NCBI GenBank assembly: GCA_040882465.1
Contig: JBBEBG010000017.1
Location: 29,297-93,296, forward strand
Length of the DNA stretch: 64,000 nt
Direction of reading: 5' to 3'
Source: Gemmatimonadota bacterium
GTDB taxonomy: Bacteria > Gemmatimonadota > Gemmatimonadetes > Longimicrobiales > Gaopeijiaceae
Shown: one piece after another, positions 17,121 through 25,680 of the stretch
Layout: each line of letters begins with the position of its first letter
How positions within the stretch are numbered: position 1 is the stretch's first letter
Made by a program: the position numbers and the translations under genes
The notes under the pieces: generated by a model
What the model saw: only the letters and a program-made list of their open reading frames with translations
Told to the model about the DNA's origin: nothing
Databases searched by the model: none

Positions 17121-17960
17121 TCAGGGGAGTATCGGTGAAATCGGCGCCGGGATCGCCGGGGGCGGCTCCGGCGGAGCCGGAGCTTGGGGGCGCATCCGAT
17201 CGAGGATGATGGACTGGCGCCACCGCATCTCGGCCGGCGCGCGCGCCGGATTGGAGGTGAGCGGATGCGGAAGGGTCGCGGCGAGTGCGGCCGCCTGTTC
17301 GAGGGTGAGTGCGTCTGCGCCCCGCCCGAAGTAGGCGCGGGACGCCGCCTCGGCCCCGAAGATCCCCGGTCCCCACTCGGCAATGTTCAGATAGAGCTCC
17401 AGAATCCGGTCCTTACCGAGCGTCATCTCGAGGCGTCGCGCGACCACGAGCTCCATCCCCTTCCTGAGGAGGGACCGGTCCGTCCCGAAGTAGAGGTTCT
17501 TCGCGAGCTGCTGGGTGATCGTGCTCCTGCCGCGGATTTCTTCGAGATGGTCCCATGCGTAGCGGAGCGCGGACGCGAGCGCCACAAGATCGCCCGGATG
17601 GGTCCAGGAGAAGATCTCCCGGCCTTCCCACTGGACCTCTTCGGCGAGCGCGTGCCAGTCCACTCCGTCGTGCTCCGGAAAACGCTGGTCCTCCGCGAGG
17701 ATCACCGCGCGCCCGAGATTCGGGGAGATCTGATCGAGCGGCACCCAGTCGTGACGGATCGCGAGCGTATCCCCGGCGCTCCGCGCCTCGGAGATCCGCT
17801 GGCGCATCAGGGCGGTGCGCTCCGGATCCCGGCTGGAGAGCCCCCAGGGCCAGGGGATCCAGACGAATGCGAGGGCGAGGAAGAGCGCCACGGCGCACGC
17901 GGCAAGCCCAGGCCTCGGACGGCGAGGGGCGATCTTCGCGGAAGTCGGGGGCGCGGCCAA
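17121..17960 (-). CDS. mtgA: Monofunctional peptidoglycan glycosyltransferase
   Basis: A 279-residue GT51 enzyme that polymerises lipid II into glycan strands at the outer face of the inner membrane. A single N-terminal membrane anchor spans about residues 19-36. The catalytic Glu90 is in ILAEDQRFPEHDGVD, GRSTITQQLAKNLYFG lies at about 144-159, and ELYLNIAEWGPGIFG follows. Between the first and second motifs (residues 105-143) there is a segment longer than in E. coli MtgA. There is no transpeptidase domain. The best start is a TTG at 17960, 7 bases after the DUF4202 gene. The Pro-rich C-terminus is unusual. Confidence 0.92.
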   Translation of the reverse strand: MAAPPTSAKIAPRRPRPGLAACAVALFLALAFVWIPWPWGLSSRDPERTALMRQRISEARSAGDTLAIRHDWVPLDQISPNLGRAVILAEDQRFPEHDGVDWHALAEEVQWEGREIFSWTHPGDLVALASALRYAWDHLEEIRGRSTITQQLAKNLYFGTDRSLLRKGMELVVARRLEMTLGKDRILELYLNIAEWGPGIFGAEAASRAYFGRGADALTLEQAAALAATLPHPLTSNPARAPAEMRWRQSIILDRMRPQAPAPPEPPPAIPAPISPILP

Positions 17961-17967
17961 ACCGACC

Positions 17968-18558
17968 TTACCGCGCCAGAGCCCGCGCGACGAGCGCGGC
18001 GCCCCGCGGAGCGACCTCGACTCGCAGTGCCTCCTCCCTGCCGTTCGCGCTCATCTTCGCCAGCGTCTTCCGGAGGATTCCCACGAGCTTCTCTTCGTCG
18101 TGTTTATCCGCGAAGTCATCGAAATAATGCTCGAGGAAAACGAGGCAGACCACGTCCTCGAGCGCTTGCGCCTCCGGATCTCTCTTGAGGGATTCTTTCC
18201 GGATCAGCGCGGTCACCCGATCCGCGGTCTCCCGCGGGTACCCGACGTCGTGCAGGATCCCCGCCGTGAGCTCGGCATGGAGGTCCAGGAGCTTCGTCCG
18301 CCAGGCGCGGTATCCTTCCCGTCCCTCGGGATAGTCGGACCGCGGAATCCTCCAACGGGCGATGTGTTGGGCGCGGGCCGCGAGGCGAAGCGGCTCGGAT
18401 GCGCCGGGAGAGAAGCGATCGAGCGTCCGGGACATCCGCCGGGAGTACAGGAGCTCCTTCGGCTCGTCCACGCCGCCGGCCCGCTCGGTCCTCGGGTCCT
18501 CCGCGTTGACCGCGTCAATGCGGGCGAGGGCGCGCGCCAGGAGTGGAGAGTCGCCCAC
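17968..18558 (-). CDS. DUF4202-family protein
   Basis: A 196-residue protein matching DUF4202: an N-terminal ARIDAVNAEDPR, then PKELLYSRRMSRTLDRF, AARAQHIARWRIPRSDYP and FLEHYFDDFADKHDEEKL. Members are predicted all-helical and are often found in bacteria and plants, without a settled function. His-Ile and His-Asp pairs (AQHI, LHAE, LHDVGYP) hint at a metal-binding helical fold like HD proteins, but this is inference. The start is a GTG at 18558. It lies in a minus-strand cluster of envelope genes between a small barrel protein and mtgA. Confidence 0.85.
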   Translation of the reverse strand: MGDSPLLARALARIDAVNAEDPRTERAGGVDEPKELLYSRRMSRTLDRFSPGASEPLRLAARAQHIARWRIPRSDYPEGREGYRAWRTKLLDLHAELTAGILHDVGYPRETADRVTALIRKESLKRDPEAQALEDVVCLVFLEHYFDDFADKHDEEKLVGILRKTLAKMSANGREEALRVEVAPRGAALVARALAR

Positions 18559-18561
18559 GGG

Positions 18562-19065
18562 TCACCCGCCGATGATAAACCCCGCGCGAAGGACGAGCTG
18601 CCGCTCCGGCGCCCTGACGAACTCGTACCGCGCCTCGCCGAAGGCTCTGGCCCCCGCGATCCCCGCGCCGATTCCCACGCCGAAATGCACTCCCGAGAAT
18701 GTCTTGGCATCCGCCGCATCGGGTGGGTCGTAGCGGCGCAGGACCCACCCGCCCGTCGCGTAGGGCGCGAGAAGGGGAAAGGGAAGAGAGACGTTGCCGT
18801 CGACCGAGAGCCCCTGAAAGCCGCACGCCCCCGAACATCCCGGGAAGAAGTACTCCACCCCCGCCAGGACCTGGATCGGCAGCGCCGGAAGGCCGAGACC
18901 GACGCGTGCCCCGACCCCCGTCGTCCCCCCGAAGGCGTCCGCGGCGTGGGCAAGGTGGCCTCCATATAACAACTGGGCCGAAGCGCCGGGCGCACCGATG
19001 AGCGCCAGCGCGACGGTCCATGCCGCGAGCCGGCCGGCCCTCCGATGGGACCCGGAGAACCTCAA
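18562..19065 (-). CDS. Small outer-membrane beta-barrel protein
   Basis: A 167-residue exported protein with a signal peptide ending GASA. The mature part has alternating beta-strand pattern with many Gly and aromatic residues (VGARVGLGLPALPIQVLAGV, then LLAPYATGGWVLRRY) and ends in a strand with a glycine tail (LVLRAGFIIGG). That fits an eight-stranded OmpW/OprF-like barrel. Two Cys residues (PGCSGACG) may form an external disulfide. The start is a TTG at 19065, just 4 bases after the previous stop, so it is coupled to the DUF5602-like gene upstream. Confidence 0.7.
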   Translation of the reverse strand: MRFSGSHRRAGRLAAWTVALALIGAPGASAQLLYGGHLAHAADAFGGTTGVGARVGLGLPALPIQVLAGVEYFFPGCSGACGFQGLSVDGNVSLPFPLLAPYATGGWVLRRYDPPDAADAKTFSGVHFGVGIGAGIAGARAFGEARYEFVRAPERQLVLRAGFIIGG

Positions 19066-19069
19066 TGTC

Positions 19070-19933
19070 TCACCCGGCGGGCCGGAAGCCGGACAGGGCT
19101 ACTCTGTACTCCTGCGCCCCCTCGTCCCAGCGGGCCAGATATTCGGTCGGGTAGTGGCCGGGGGTCGCGTATCTCTCCGGGACCGGGACAATCTGCCGGA
19201 TGTTTGGCCGCGCCTGGAGGAGCGCGACGGTAATCATCGGCTCCATGAAGATCAGCTCCCCGTTCCAGGTTCCGTAGATGTAAGTGTTCGCGAAGGCCCC
19301 CGTGCCCGCGACCTCGGGCGAGGCCGGATCCAGCCAATGAACACCCATCATCGGGACCGCGGTGGGCTCCGGCATCGGATGAATGTGGCCCGGCGGCATG
19401 AGCTCGGGAGCCGGCATCGCCGCCGCCATGGCCATGAACTCCGGGTTCATCGGGTCGATTCCCATCCGGGTCTCGTCCGAAACGAGATAAAAGTGCAAGT
19501 CGAGGTGCGGGATGTCATAGACCCCCGGGGGTTCGTGGCCGCCCGGATTCCAGTCCACCAAGGCGAACTGGAAGGGCGTTCCATGCCCGGCCGGAAGCTC
19601 GAGGATGTGCTGGTAGGTCGAGTTCCCGTCCGGCATTGGGACGGATCCAGGACCATGCTGCGGAGGAAGGGTGGCCAGAGTCGCCTCGTCGAACGCCACG
19701 CCGAGCTCGACCGGGAGGTCGCCCTCGCTCACCATGTAGGTTCGCATGTTCCCCCCGCCGAGGGGGACCGCAGTGCCGTAGACGATCTCCGGCCCTGCTT
19801 CCTCCGGAGGAGGAGGCGCGTCGCCGGCGCACGCCGAAAGGAGAAGCGCGAGGGCCACGGCGAAACCCGAGGCTCCGAGCCGCCCTTCCGGGGCGACGGG
19901 AGGTGACGCATGATGGGGTGCGGCGGGGATCAT
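19070..19933 (-). CDS. DUF5602 (TTHB210-like) lipoprotein
   Basis: A 287-residue protein with a lipoprotein leader (ALALLLSACAGD). The mature part resembles the TTHB210-like DUF5602 family: an early ELGVAFDEATLATLP, a His-rich middle (IPHLDLHFYLVS, PGHIHPMPEP), GVHWLDPASPEV and IYGTWNGELIFMEPMIT. The conserved His and Asp residues suggest metal or small-ligand binding, but no activity is known. I chose the ATG at 19933, which has GGAGGCAT immediately upstream. The family name is from memory. It is the second transcriptional step after the glycosyltransferase gene, with 74 bases between. Confidence 0.7.
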   Translation of the reverse strand: MIPAAPHHASPPVAPEGRLGASGFAVALALLLSACAGDAPPPPEEAGPEIVYGTAVPLGGGNMRTYMVSEGDLPVELGVAFDEATLATLPPQHGPGSVPMPDGNSTYQHILELPAGHGTPFQFALVDWNPGGHEPPGVYDIPHLDLHFYLVSDETRMGIDPMNPEFMAMAAAMPAPELMPPGHIHPMPEPTAVPMMGVHWLDPASPEVAGTGAFANTYIYGTWNGELIFMEPMITVALLQARPNIRQIVPVPERYATPGHYPTEYLARWDEGAQEYRVALSGFRPAG

Positions 19934-19952
19934 ATGCCTCCGAAAGCGAAGG

Positions 19953-19982
19953 GTGGAGTGAGGGTGCGTGGAGTGAGGGTGC
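19953..19982. repeat. Two perfect 15-bp tandem repeats upstream of the DUF5602-like gene
   Basis: The 15-base unit GTGGAGTGAGGGTGC occurs twice head to tail, between the glycosyltransferase stop and the DUF5602-like start. It could be a regulator site pair or simple slippage. Nothing else in the 74-base gap is recognisable. Confidence 0.6.
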
Positions 19983-20007
19983 AGGGTAACGCTGGGACCC
20001 AACGTTC

Positions 20008-20763
20008 TCAAGGGTGGTGCGGGATCCGCTCTCCCGGCTTGAAGTAGCGAAACGTGTCCTTCCGAATCTCGCCGAGGAAAATCCGGTGGAGCTCGACCCC
20101 GATCCACTTGAGGTTCATGCTCCAGGTCCCCTCTTTGTCGAAACGGCGAACGGCGAACTCCACGACCGGCCGCCGCAGGTAAGCGTAGCGCCCGTAACGC
20201 CCGATTCGGAGCGTGTACTCCACGTCCTCGGCCACGAGGATCGAGGTGTCGAATCCCCCGAGCGCTTCGTGTGTCTCCCGCCGCACGAGAATGAATCCTC
20301 CGATGGAGTGGGCCCACCCAACTTTCGACGTGAGGTAGAAGTACCAATTCGAGAGGTAGAGGGAGAGCCGGAGGAGCCGACCTCCATGGTCAGGTTTGAA
20401 CCAGGTCGAGATCCCGTCGAGTCGGCGACGCTCGCATGCCCGCATCGCGATCTCCAAAGCGTCCGGCTCGAGCCCCATGTCGGCGTCCACGAAGAGGATC
20501 CACTCCCCTCGGGCCCGCGCGGCCCCCCGATTCCTTCCCTCCGCGGGAAGCCCGCCCGGGACGACCGCACACCCCAGCTCACGGGCCAGATCGGGCGTCC
20601 CATCCGTGGAATTCGCATCGGCGACGACGATTTCGAGCGGCGGGATGGCTTGCGCCCGCAAGTCCGCGACAACGCGCGGGAGAGCCGCCGTCTCGTTTTT
20701 TGCGGGGATCACCACGGAGACCCGCGGAGCCGCGGGACGCGGGCTCGTCGTGGAGTCGGTCAA
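20008..20763 (-). CDS. Family 2 glycosyltransferase
   Basis: A 251-residue GT-A fold glycosyltransferase. It starts with the usual VSVVIPAKNE, shows ADANSTDGT near residue 50 and the metal-binding DAD (FVDADMG) near 95, and a later AEDVEYTLR where the catalytic base is expected. It lacks membrane segments apart from a hydrophobic patch near LSLYLSNWYFYL. It probably adds a sugar to a lipid or envelope glycan. Its TTG start overlaps the stop of the upstream lipid-kinase-like gene by 4 bases, so the two are likely functionally linked. Confidence 0.88.
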   Translation of the reverse strand: MTDSTTSPRPAAPRVSVVIPAKNETAALPRVVADLRAQAIPPLEIVVADANSTDGTPDLARELGCAVVPGGLPAEGRNRGAARARGEWILFVDADMGLEPDALEIAMRACERRRLDGISTWFKPDHGGRLLRLSLYLSNWYFYLTSKVGWAHSIGGFILVRRETHEALGGFDTSILVAEDVEYTLRIGRYGRYAYLRRPVVEFAVRRFDKEGTWSMNLKWIGVELHRIFLGEIRKDTFRYFKPGERIPHHP

Positions 20764-21395
20764 CCCAACACTCCGGTAACGAGCGCGAGTGCCGCCGCGG
20801 TCGCGATCGGAACGGCGAGGTTATCGTCGAGCCCCCACGGCGCCGCCTCCACGAGTGTCACGGCTGTCGCGGCGGCGAGCGCCGGAACGAGCCCCGCGGT
20901 GGACCAGAGGATTGCGACCGAAACGATCCAGAAAAGGGAGGATCCGAACACACTCCCCGCCCCGAAACGCCGACGCCCATAACGCCGTCCGAACCAGCTC
21001 GCCACCGGATCGGCAAGAGCCAGAACGAGCACCCCCGCTTCCGCGAAGGGGCGCGCGAAGAGGGCGAGCGACAACGCCACTCCCGCGAGATACCAGGTCG
21101 AGGACGCCACGCGGCTCCGTTCGCGCGGCGAGGCGAATGCAGGAAGCGCGCGAAAGAAGAGGCGGTTCAGACCCGGAACGTTGAGCCGGGCGATGTCCAG
21201 CGCGAGCGCGCCGGCCGCGAGCCCTCCGATCAGGAGCGCCGCCGGCCCGGACTCGATTCCGGAATAGTGAAGGAAGGCCCAGATGACCAGGCCGTTCCCC
21301 GCGTGGAAAAGACGCCGGCCGGGCTGGGGACCCGCCGTGCGCTCCACTAGCGGATCGAGCGGGTCGGTCGTCCCTTCGATGCTCGAATTCTCCAC
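20760..21395 (-). CDS. CTP-dependent diacylglycerol/polyprenol kinase-like membrane protein
   Basis: A 211-residue membrane protein with about six hydrophobic segments. The start (RRLFHAGNGLVIWAFLHY) and the conserved loops ALADPVASWFGRRYGRRR and VTLVEAAPWGLDDNLAVP match the dolichol kinase/phytol kinase/phosphatidate cytidylyltransferase-like family. Members phosphorylate a membrane lipid alcohol using CTP. The downstream GT2 gene overlaps it, so the pair may make a lipid-linked sugar. The exact lipid is not known. The ATG at 21395 is the family start. Confidence 0.78.
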   Translation of the reverse strand: MENSSIEGTTDPLDPLVERTAGPQPGRRLFHAGNGLVIWAFLHYSGIESGPAALLIGGLAAGALALDIARLNVPGLNRLFFRALPAFASPRERSRVASSTWYLAGVALSLALFARPFAEAGVLVLALADPVASWFGRRYGRRRFGAGSVFGSSLFWIVSVAILWSTAGLVPALAAATAVTLVEAAPWGLDDNLAVPIATAAALALVTGVLG

Positions 21396-21641
21396 TTCTT
21401 CCCTCCCTTCCGCGGGAAGCGCTTCGCCCGGTCACACTGCCGCGACGAAGCTGAACGACGGTTTGGACGATATGTCTCCGCATCCGCTCGCGGAAGATGT
21501 CCGCACGCCCCGCCGTCAAATGTTTCCAAAGCCCTGTGCGTTCCGAGACACGACCGTTACCGGCGGCTCACCAACCCGTCGCGCGGCACCGGTATCCTCA
21601 AGGGGAAAGTCCCGCCCCTAGGGCTCCTGAAAGGAGAATGA

Positions 21642-22607
21642 GTGCCGAGTGTGTCGCTCCACCTTGCCCTCGCGGACCGGGTCCTCGAACGCTGGCAACT
21701 GACGCCCGAGACCGCCCCCTTCGATCCATGGGATTCCACCTCGGTGCGGGCGTTCCACCATGGTGCGATCGGACCCGACCTCGGCTACTTCCCGGGAGGC
21801 GAGAGGTTGCTCTCGGATCTCGCACACCGGGTCAGATCCGTGGATCTGACCCGCGCGCTGATTCACGCGGCCGGCTCCTCCACGGAGCGGGCTTTTTCTT
21901 GGGGATGGGTCACCCACGTCCTTGCCGACCGTGCGATCCACCCGCTCGTGGGGCGTGGGGTGGGCGAAGTCATGCATGGAGACCCCGACAGGTTCGTGGG
22001 CGGACATCACGAGCCGGCGGTCCACCTCCGCGTCGAGATCGGCCTCGACGTGGACTGCCGGCGACGGTACCCGACGCCACCGGTGGGGCGAATGGCACCC
22101 GTCTTCGATCCGAATTCGATCCAGTTCCTGAGCGAGACCTACCGGCTCATCTACGGGATCGAATTCGGACGCTGGCCTTTCGTCACGTCTCACCGCGCCG
22201 CCGCACGCGTTTCGCGCGGCGCGTTGCTGTTGACGAGTCTCCTCGCCCGGCTTCACCGATCGGGCCCCTTCTCACGCGCCGCCCTCTTGGCGCGAGGAGC
22301 ATTGCGGCGCGCTCACGATGAGATCGCCGTCCGGCGTGGCCTCGCGACGCTCACTCTCGCTGTCCTGAACCCCGTTCCCCCGTCCAAATGGCTGATGGAG
22401 GCCGTGGATGAGGAAGTGCGAATCTTCCCGGCGACCTTCGCGGAGCACTTCGATACTCGCCTCGAAGGCCTCGAAAACTTCGATCTGGACACGGGCCAGC
22501 CCGACGTCCCTGGGTTTCCGACACCGGTCGCGCAGGAGATCCTGAGGAAAGTGGAATACTTGGATGCTCTCGAGGGCGAAATCGTCCTCCCTTGGAGCTC
22601 CGCGTGA
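21642..22607 (+). CDS. Zinc-dependent phospholipase C-like protein
   Basis: A 321-residue protein with the N-terminal pattern of the zinc-dependent phospholipase C/S1-P1 nuclease fold: HLALADRVLERW, FHHGAIGPDLGYFPGG near residue 38, and WGWVTHVLADRAIHPLVG near 88. The spaced His and Asp residues are the likely metal ligands. There is no signal peptide, so it may act in the cytoplasm. The GTG at 21642 has an AAGGAG site 9 bases upstream. Its stop overlaps the next gene (GTGA), a PAP2 phosphatase. A lipid head-group hydrolase fits that partner. Confidence 0.78.
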   Translation: MPSVSLHLALADRVLERWQLTPETAPFDPWDSTSVRAFHHGAIGPDLGYFPGGERLLSDLAHRVRSVDLTRALIHAAGSSTERAFSWGWVTHVLADRAIHPLVGRGVGEVMHGDPDRFVGGHHEPAVHLRVEIGLDVDCRRRYPTPPVGRMAPVFDPNSIQFLSETYRLIYGIEFGRWPFVTSHRAAARVSRGALLLTSLLARLHRSGPFSRAALLARGALRRAHDEIAVRRGLATLTLAVLNPVPPSKWLMEAVDEEVRIFPATFAEHFDTRLEGLENFDLDTGQPDVPGFPTPVAQEILRKVEYLDALEGEIVLPWSSA

Positions 22608-23131
22608 CCGACCTCGTTCTCCGCCTCGAACACCTCGACCGCCGGCTCCTCATGGCCCTGGCGACCCGGCGGCGGCCCCGTCTCGACCGCTGGATGAGGG
22701 AGATCACCCGCCTGGGGGATCCGGTCGTCATGCTCGCATCGGGTTCGTTGCTGCTCTTCGGGGCCGGCTTGCTCCCGATCCCGCCCGAGGTGGCACGGGA
22801 GGCCGCGCTCGGGATCCTCCTCTCGAACCTTTTCGGGCAGCTGGTGAAGCGAAGAGTTGCGAGGGCCCGGCCCATCCTTCCCGTCGGTCTCCACTCCCTC
22901 GTCGAGCCTCCGGACCGCTTCTCGTTTCCCTCGGGACATGCCGCGGCCGGCCTCGCCTTGGTCCTTCCGATTTCGCTCTGGCTCGCGCTCCCCTGGGGGC
23001 TGCCTCTCCTCGTGATCGGGCTGACCATCGGGGTGTCGCGGGCATACCTCGGGGTCCACTATCCGGGCGACGTGGTCGCCGGTTGGGGGCTCGCCGGTTT
23101 CGCAGCCATCCTCCTGAACATTCTGGGCTGA
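22604..23131 (+). CDS. PAP2-family membrane phosphatase
   Basis: A 175-residue integral membrane phosphatase with all three motifs: KRRVARARP near residue 84, the PSGHAAAG motif near 106 and SRAYLGVHYPGDVVAG near 144. These provide the catalytic His residues and phosphate-binding Arg. It acts on lipid phosphates such as phosphatidate or undecaprenyl diphosphate. I chose GTG at 22604, which overlaps the previous stop and has GGAG 6 bases upstream; a TTG four codons earlier is the alternative. It is coupled to the phospholipase C-like gene. Confidence 0.9.
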   Translation: MTDLVLRLEHLDRRLLMALATRRRPRLDRWMREITRLGDPVVMLASGSLLLFGAGLLPIPPEVAREAALGILLSNLFGQLVKRRVARARPILPVGLHSLVEPPDRFSFPSGHAAAGLALVLPISLWLALPWGLPLLVIGLTIGVSRAYLGVHYPGDVVAGWGLAGFAAILLNILG

Positions 23132-23272
23132 CGACGGACTCCGTCTGCACCGGGCGTGGCGCCACAGGCGTCCCCGAGGAACCCCCGGCGCGGGCAGTGG
23201 GTTAGGAAGAGTGCCCGGGGGAAACCCGACCCCGAATCCACGCCCCACTCCGCAATCCGATCCGGAGGAGTC

Positions 23273-24223
23273 ATGCTCATCCGCCGCCGAGCCGAAATCC
23301 CGTCCTCGGAGATCACCCCTGAGCATGTCTACCTGAACCGGCGAGACTTCATCAGGACGGCGGCTGCCGGAGCGGCCGCGCTCTCCTTCGCCCCGATCGA
23401 GGTTCCAGGTTTCGCGCGGCGCGCCGCGGCCCAGGAACCCCGGTATCAGACGCTCACGGACGAGCTCGGTGAACAGGTGAACTCCTTCCGGGAGATTACG
23501 ACGTATAACAACTTTTTCGAGTTCGGGACGGACAAAGAGGATCCCTACCGGAACTCGGGGTCGTTCAAGCCCCTTCCCTGGACCGTCCGGGTGGACGGGC
23601 TCGTGAACAATCCCGGCGACTTCGCCCTCGAAGACTTCCTTGCGCCCCACACGGTCGAGGACCGGGTCTACCGACTCCGCTGCGTCGAAGCCTGGTCCAT
23701 GGTGATTCCGTGGCGGGGGTTTCCCCTCGCCGAGCTGGTCCAGCGCGCGGATCCCACTCCCGCGGCGCAGTTCGTGGAATTCACCACGATCGTCCGTCCG
23801 GCGGAGATGCCGGGTCAACGGGCCTCGATCCTCGACTGGCCCTACATCGAAGGGCTCCGACTCGACGAGGCGCGGCATCCCCTCGCCTTCCTCGTGACCG
23901 GCGTCTACGGCGTGGACCTCCCCAATCAGAACGGGGCGCCCCTCCGCCTCGTCGTCCCGTGGAAGTACGGCTTCAAGGGAATCAAGTCCATCGTCCGGAT
24001 CCGGTTCGTGGAAGAAATGCCTGTGAATACTTGGTGGGCGACGAACCCCAATGAATACGGGTTCTACGCAAACGTGAATCCGCGGGTGGACCACCCCCGT
24101 TGGAGTCAGGGGAACGAACGCCGCATCGGGGAGATCCGGCGCCGCGACACCCTGATGTTCAACGGGTACGCGGACGAGGTCGCGTCGCTCTATTCGGGGA
24201 TGGACCTGACCCGGTGGTTCTGA
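23273..24223 (+). CDS. msrP: Periplasmic methionine sulfoxide reductase, molybdopterin subunit
   Basis: A 316-residue molybdenum-cofactor protein that repairs oxidised methionine in periplasmic proteins. A twin-arginine signal ([16 protein letters not shown], residues 22-37) shows Tat export in folded form. The Mo-ligand Cys137 is in [20 protein letters not shown], and the segment [16 protein letters not shown] near 240 is typical of MsrP/YedY. The ATG at 23273 follows GGAGGAG. It is followed after 19 bases by the msrQ homologue, its membrane electron donor, so the normal msrPQ operon is present. Confidence 0.95.
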   Translation: MLIRRRAEIPSSEITPEHVYLNRRDFIRTAAAGAAALSFAPIEVPGFARRAAAQEPRYQTLTDELGEQVNSFREITTYNNFFEFGTDKEDPYRNSGSFKPLPWTVRVDGLVNNPGDFALEDFLAPHTVEDRVYRLRCVEAWSMVIPWRGFPLAELVQRADPTPAAQFVEFTTIVRPAEMPGQRASILDWPYIEGLRLDEARHPLAFLVTGVYGVDLPNQNGAPLRLVVPWKYGFKGIKSIVRIRFVEEMPVNTWWATNPNEYGFYANVNPRVDHPRWSQGNERRIGEIRRRDTLMFNGYADEVASLYSGMDLTRWF

Positions 24224-24242
24224 GCCGGAGAGGTCTTGCCTG

Positions 24243-25517
24243 ATGGCAGGTCGGAAGACGGGCGTCGTCGCGCTCAAGTTCGTCCTTTGGGCGGGTGCGC
24301 TCGCGCCCGCCACCTGGATCGTGGCGGGAAGCTTCCTCGGGTGGCTGGGCGTCAATCCGATCGAAAAGGTGACGCACGTCACCGGGATGACGACCCTCGT
24401 GCTCCTCCTCGTGACCCTCTCGGTCACGCCCTTCCGCCGGGTCACCGGATGGCACCCCGTGATCGGACTTCGCCGTCCGCTCGGGCTCTTCGCTTTTTTC
24501 TACGCATCGGTCCACTTCCTCATCTGGATCGCTCTGGATCTGGGCTTCCGGATGGATTGGGTCTGGGACGACATTCGCGAGCGTCCATACATCACGGTCG
24601 GCTTCGCCGCTTTTCTGACCCTGATCCCCCTCGCGATCACTTCGACCAAGGGGTGGATCCGGCGGCTGGGGCGGCGTTGGGGCACGCTGCATCGCCTGGT
24701 CTACGTCGCGGCTTCCCTCGGGGCGCTCCACTTTTATTGGCTCGTGAAGGCCGATGTTCGCCTCCCCCTCCTCCTCGCGGGAATTCTCATGATCCTTCTC
24801 GCTGCGCGCGTCCCCGGCTGGTTGAGCCAGCGACGCCGCCGCCAGGCGACGGTGAGGGCTCCGGCGACCTCGAGGACCGTCCTCGCACTCTCTCTCGCCG
24901 CCTTCGGTTCCACCGTCCCCGGTGGACTCGGTGCGCAGGGCGCGGAAGAACGCATCATCGTCTCCGGGGCATCCGGCCAGCTCGGAGGGCTCGTCGTCGA
25001 GCGCCTCCTCGCGCTCGGGGTGGCGCCCGCGCGCCTCATCCTCGTGAGTCGCACTCCCGAGGAGCTCGCGGGCTATGACCGGGAGAGCGGCGTCGCATGG
25101 ACGATGCTTCCCTATCAGCTCTACATGGATGGGATTCTCGGGCAGGCGACCCGGATGATCGCGGCGGGGCAGGTCGTCGTGCCGCCGGGTGCGGCCCGGA
25201 CGGCCTATGCAACCCGCGAGGATTGCGCCTTCGCCGCGGCCGCCGTCCTGGCGACACCTGGGCACGAGAACCGGATCTACGAGATCACGGGGTCGGAGCC
25301 CATCGGGCCGAGGGGGATCGCCCAGATCGCGAGCGAGATCACCGGACGTCCCATCGAGGTCGTGGAGGGAGGGGTGACCCCGGGCGGCGGCCCGCCAGCG
25401 GGATCCTTGGCCACCGTGAGCACAGCCGTCGCCGATCTCACCGGCCGGTCCCCGACGACCGCTCGCGCGTTCTTGGAGGCCAATCGGGACGCTCTTCTCG
25501 GGGCCGTCCCCCCGTAA
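24243..25517 (+). CDS. msrQ: MsrQ heme membrane protein fused to a shortened NmrA-like NAD(P) domain
   Basis: A 424-residue fusion. Residues 1-197 are MsrQ, a six-helix ferric-reductase-like protein that passes electrons from the quinone pool to MsrP; His91, His150 and His163 are the likely heme ligands. Residues 210-232 look like a signal peptide (RTVLALSLAAFGSTVPG). Residues 236-424 begin as an NmrA/SDR-like Rossmann domain (IIVSGASGQLGGLVVERLL) but jump at about 276-281 from the second strand to GVAWTMLPYQLYMDGILG, so roughly 90 residues normal for the family are missing. The last part (RTAYATREDCAFAAAAVL) is regular NmrA. The fusion and deletion are both in frame. Confidence 0.85.
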   Translation: MAGRKTGVVALKFVLWAGALAPATWIVAGSFLGWLGVNPIEKVTHVTGMTTLVLLLVTLSVTPFRRVTGWHPVIGLRRPLGLFAFFYASVHFLIWIALDLGFRMDWVWDDIRERPYITVGFAAFLTLIPLAITSTKGWIRRLGRRWGTLHRLVYVAASLGALHFYWLVKADVRLPLLLAGILMILLAARVPGWLSQRRRRQATVRAPATSRTVLALSLAAFGSTVPGGLGAQGAEERIIVSGASGQLGGLVVERLLALGVAPARLILVSRTPEELAGYDRESGVAWTMLPYQLYMDGILGQATRMIAAGQVVVPPGAARTAYATREDCAFAAAAVLATPGHENRIYEITGSEPIGPRGIAQIASEITGRPIEVVEGGVTPGGGPPAGSLATVSTAVADLTGRSPTTARAFLEANRDALLGAVPP

Positions 25518-25569
25518 CATCCGTTTGCAAGGGTCGTGCAAGACCCCGTTCAGCACCCGAAAGCACGAT

Positions 25570-25599
25570 TGACCTGAGAGCCCGGAGCGTCCTAGCTTC
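25570..25599 (+). promoter_or_regulatory. Possible sigma-70 promoter of the amidase gene
   Basis: TTGACC and TAGCTT are separated by 18 bases, about 80 bases upstream of the amidase start. The -35 matches 5 of 6 consensus positions; the -10 only about half. It is the only good candidate in the 163-base gap after the msrQ fusion. Confidence 0.35.
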
Positions 25600-25680
25600 T
25601 CAGGAACATGTTTCGGTCCCGGTGCGGCCGGCAGGGTACTCCGGCACGGAGGATTACATGGCGGTTCAGCGAGGTGCGCG

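Noticed and set aside
22313-24445. 710-codon minus-strand frame opposite the PAP2 and msrP genes
   Set aside because: It covers three well-supported plus-strand genes, and the translated product is low-complexity and unlike any family.
24959-25517. Frameshift splitting msrQ from a separate NmrA gene
   Set aside because: The frame is continuous through the junction with no stop or shifted homology; the gap in the NmrA part is an in-frame absence of residues.
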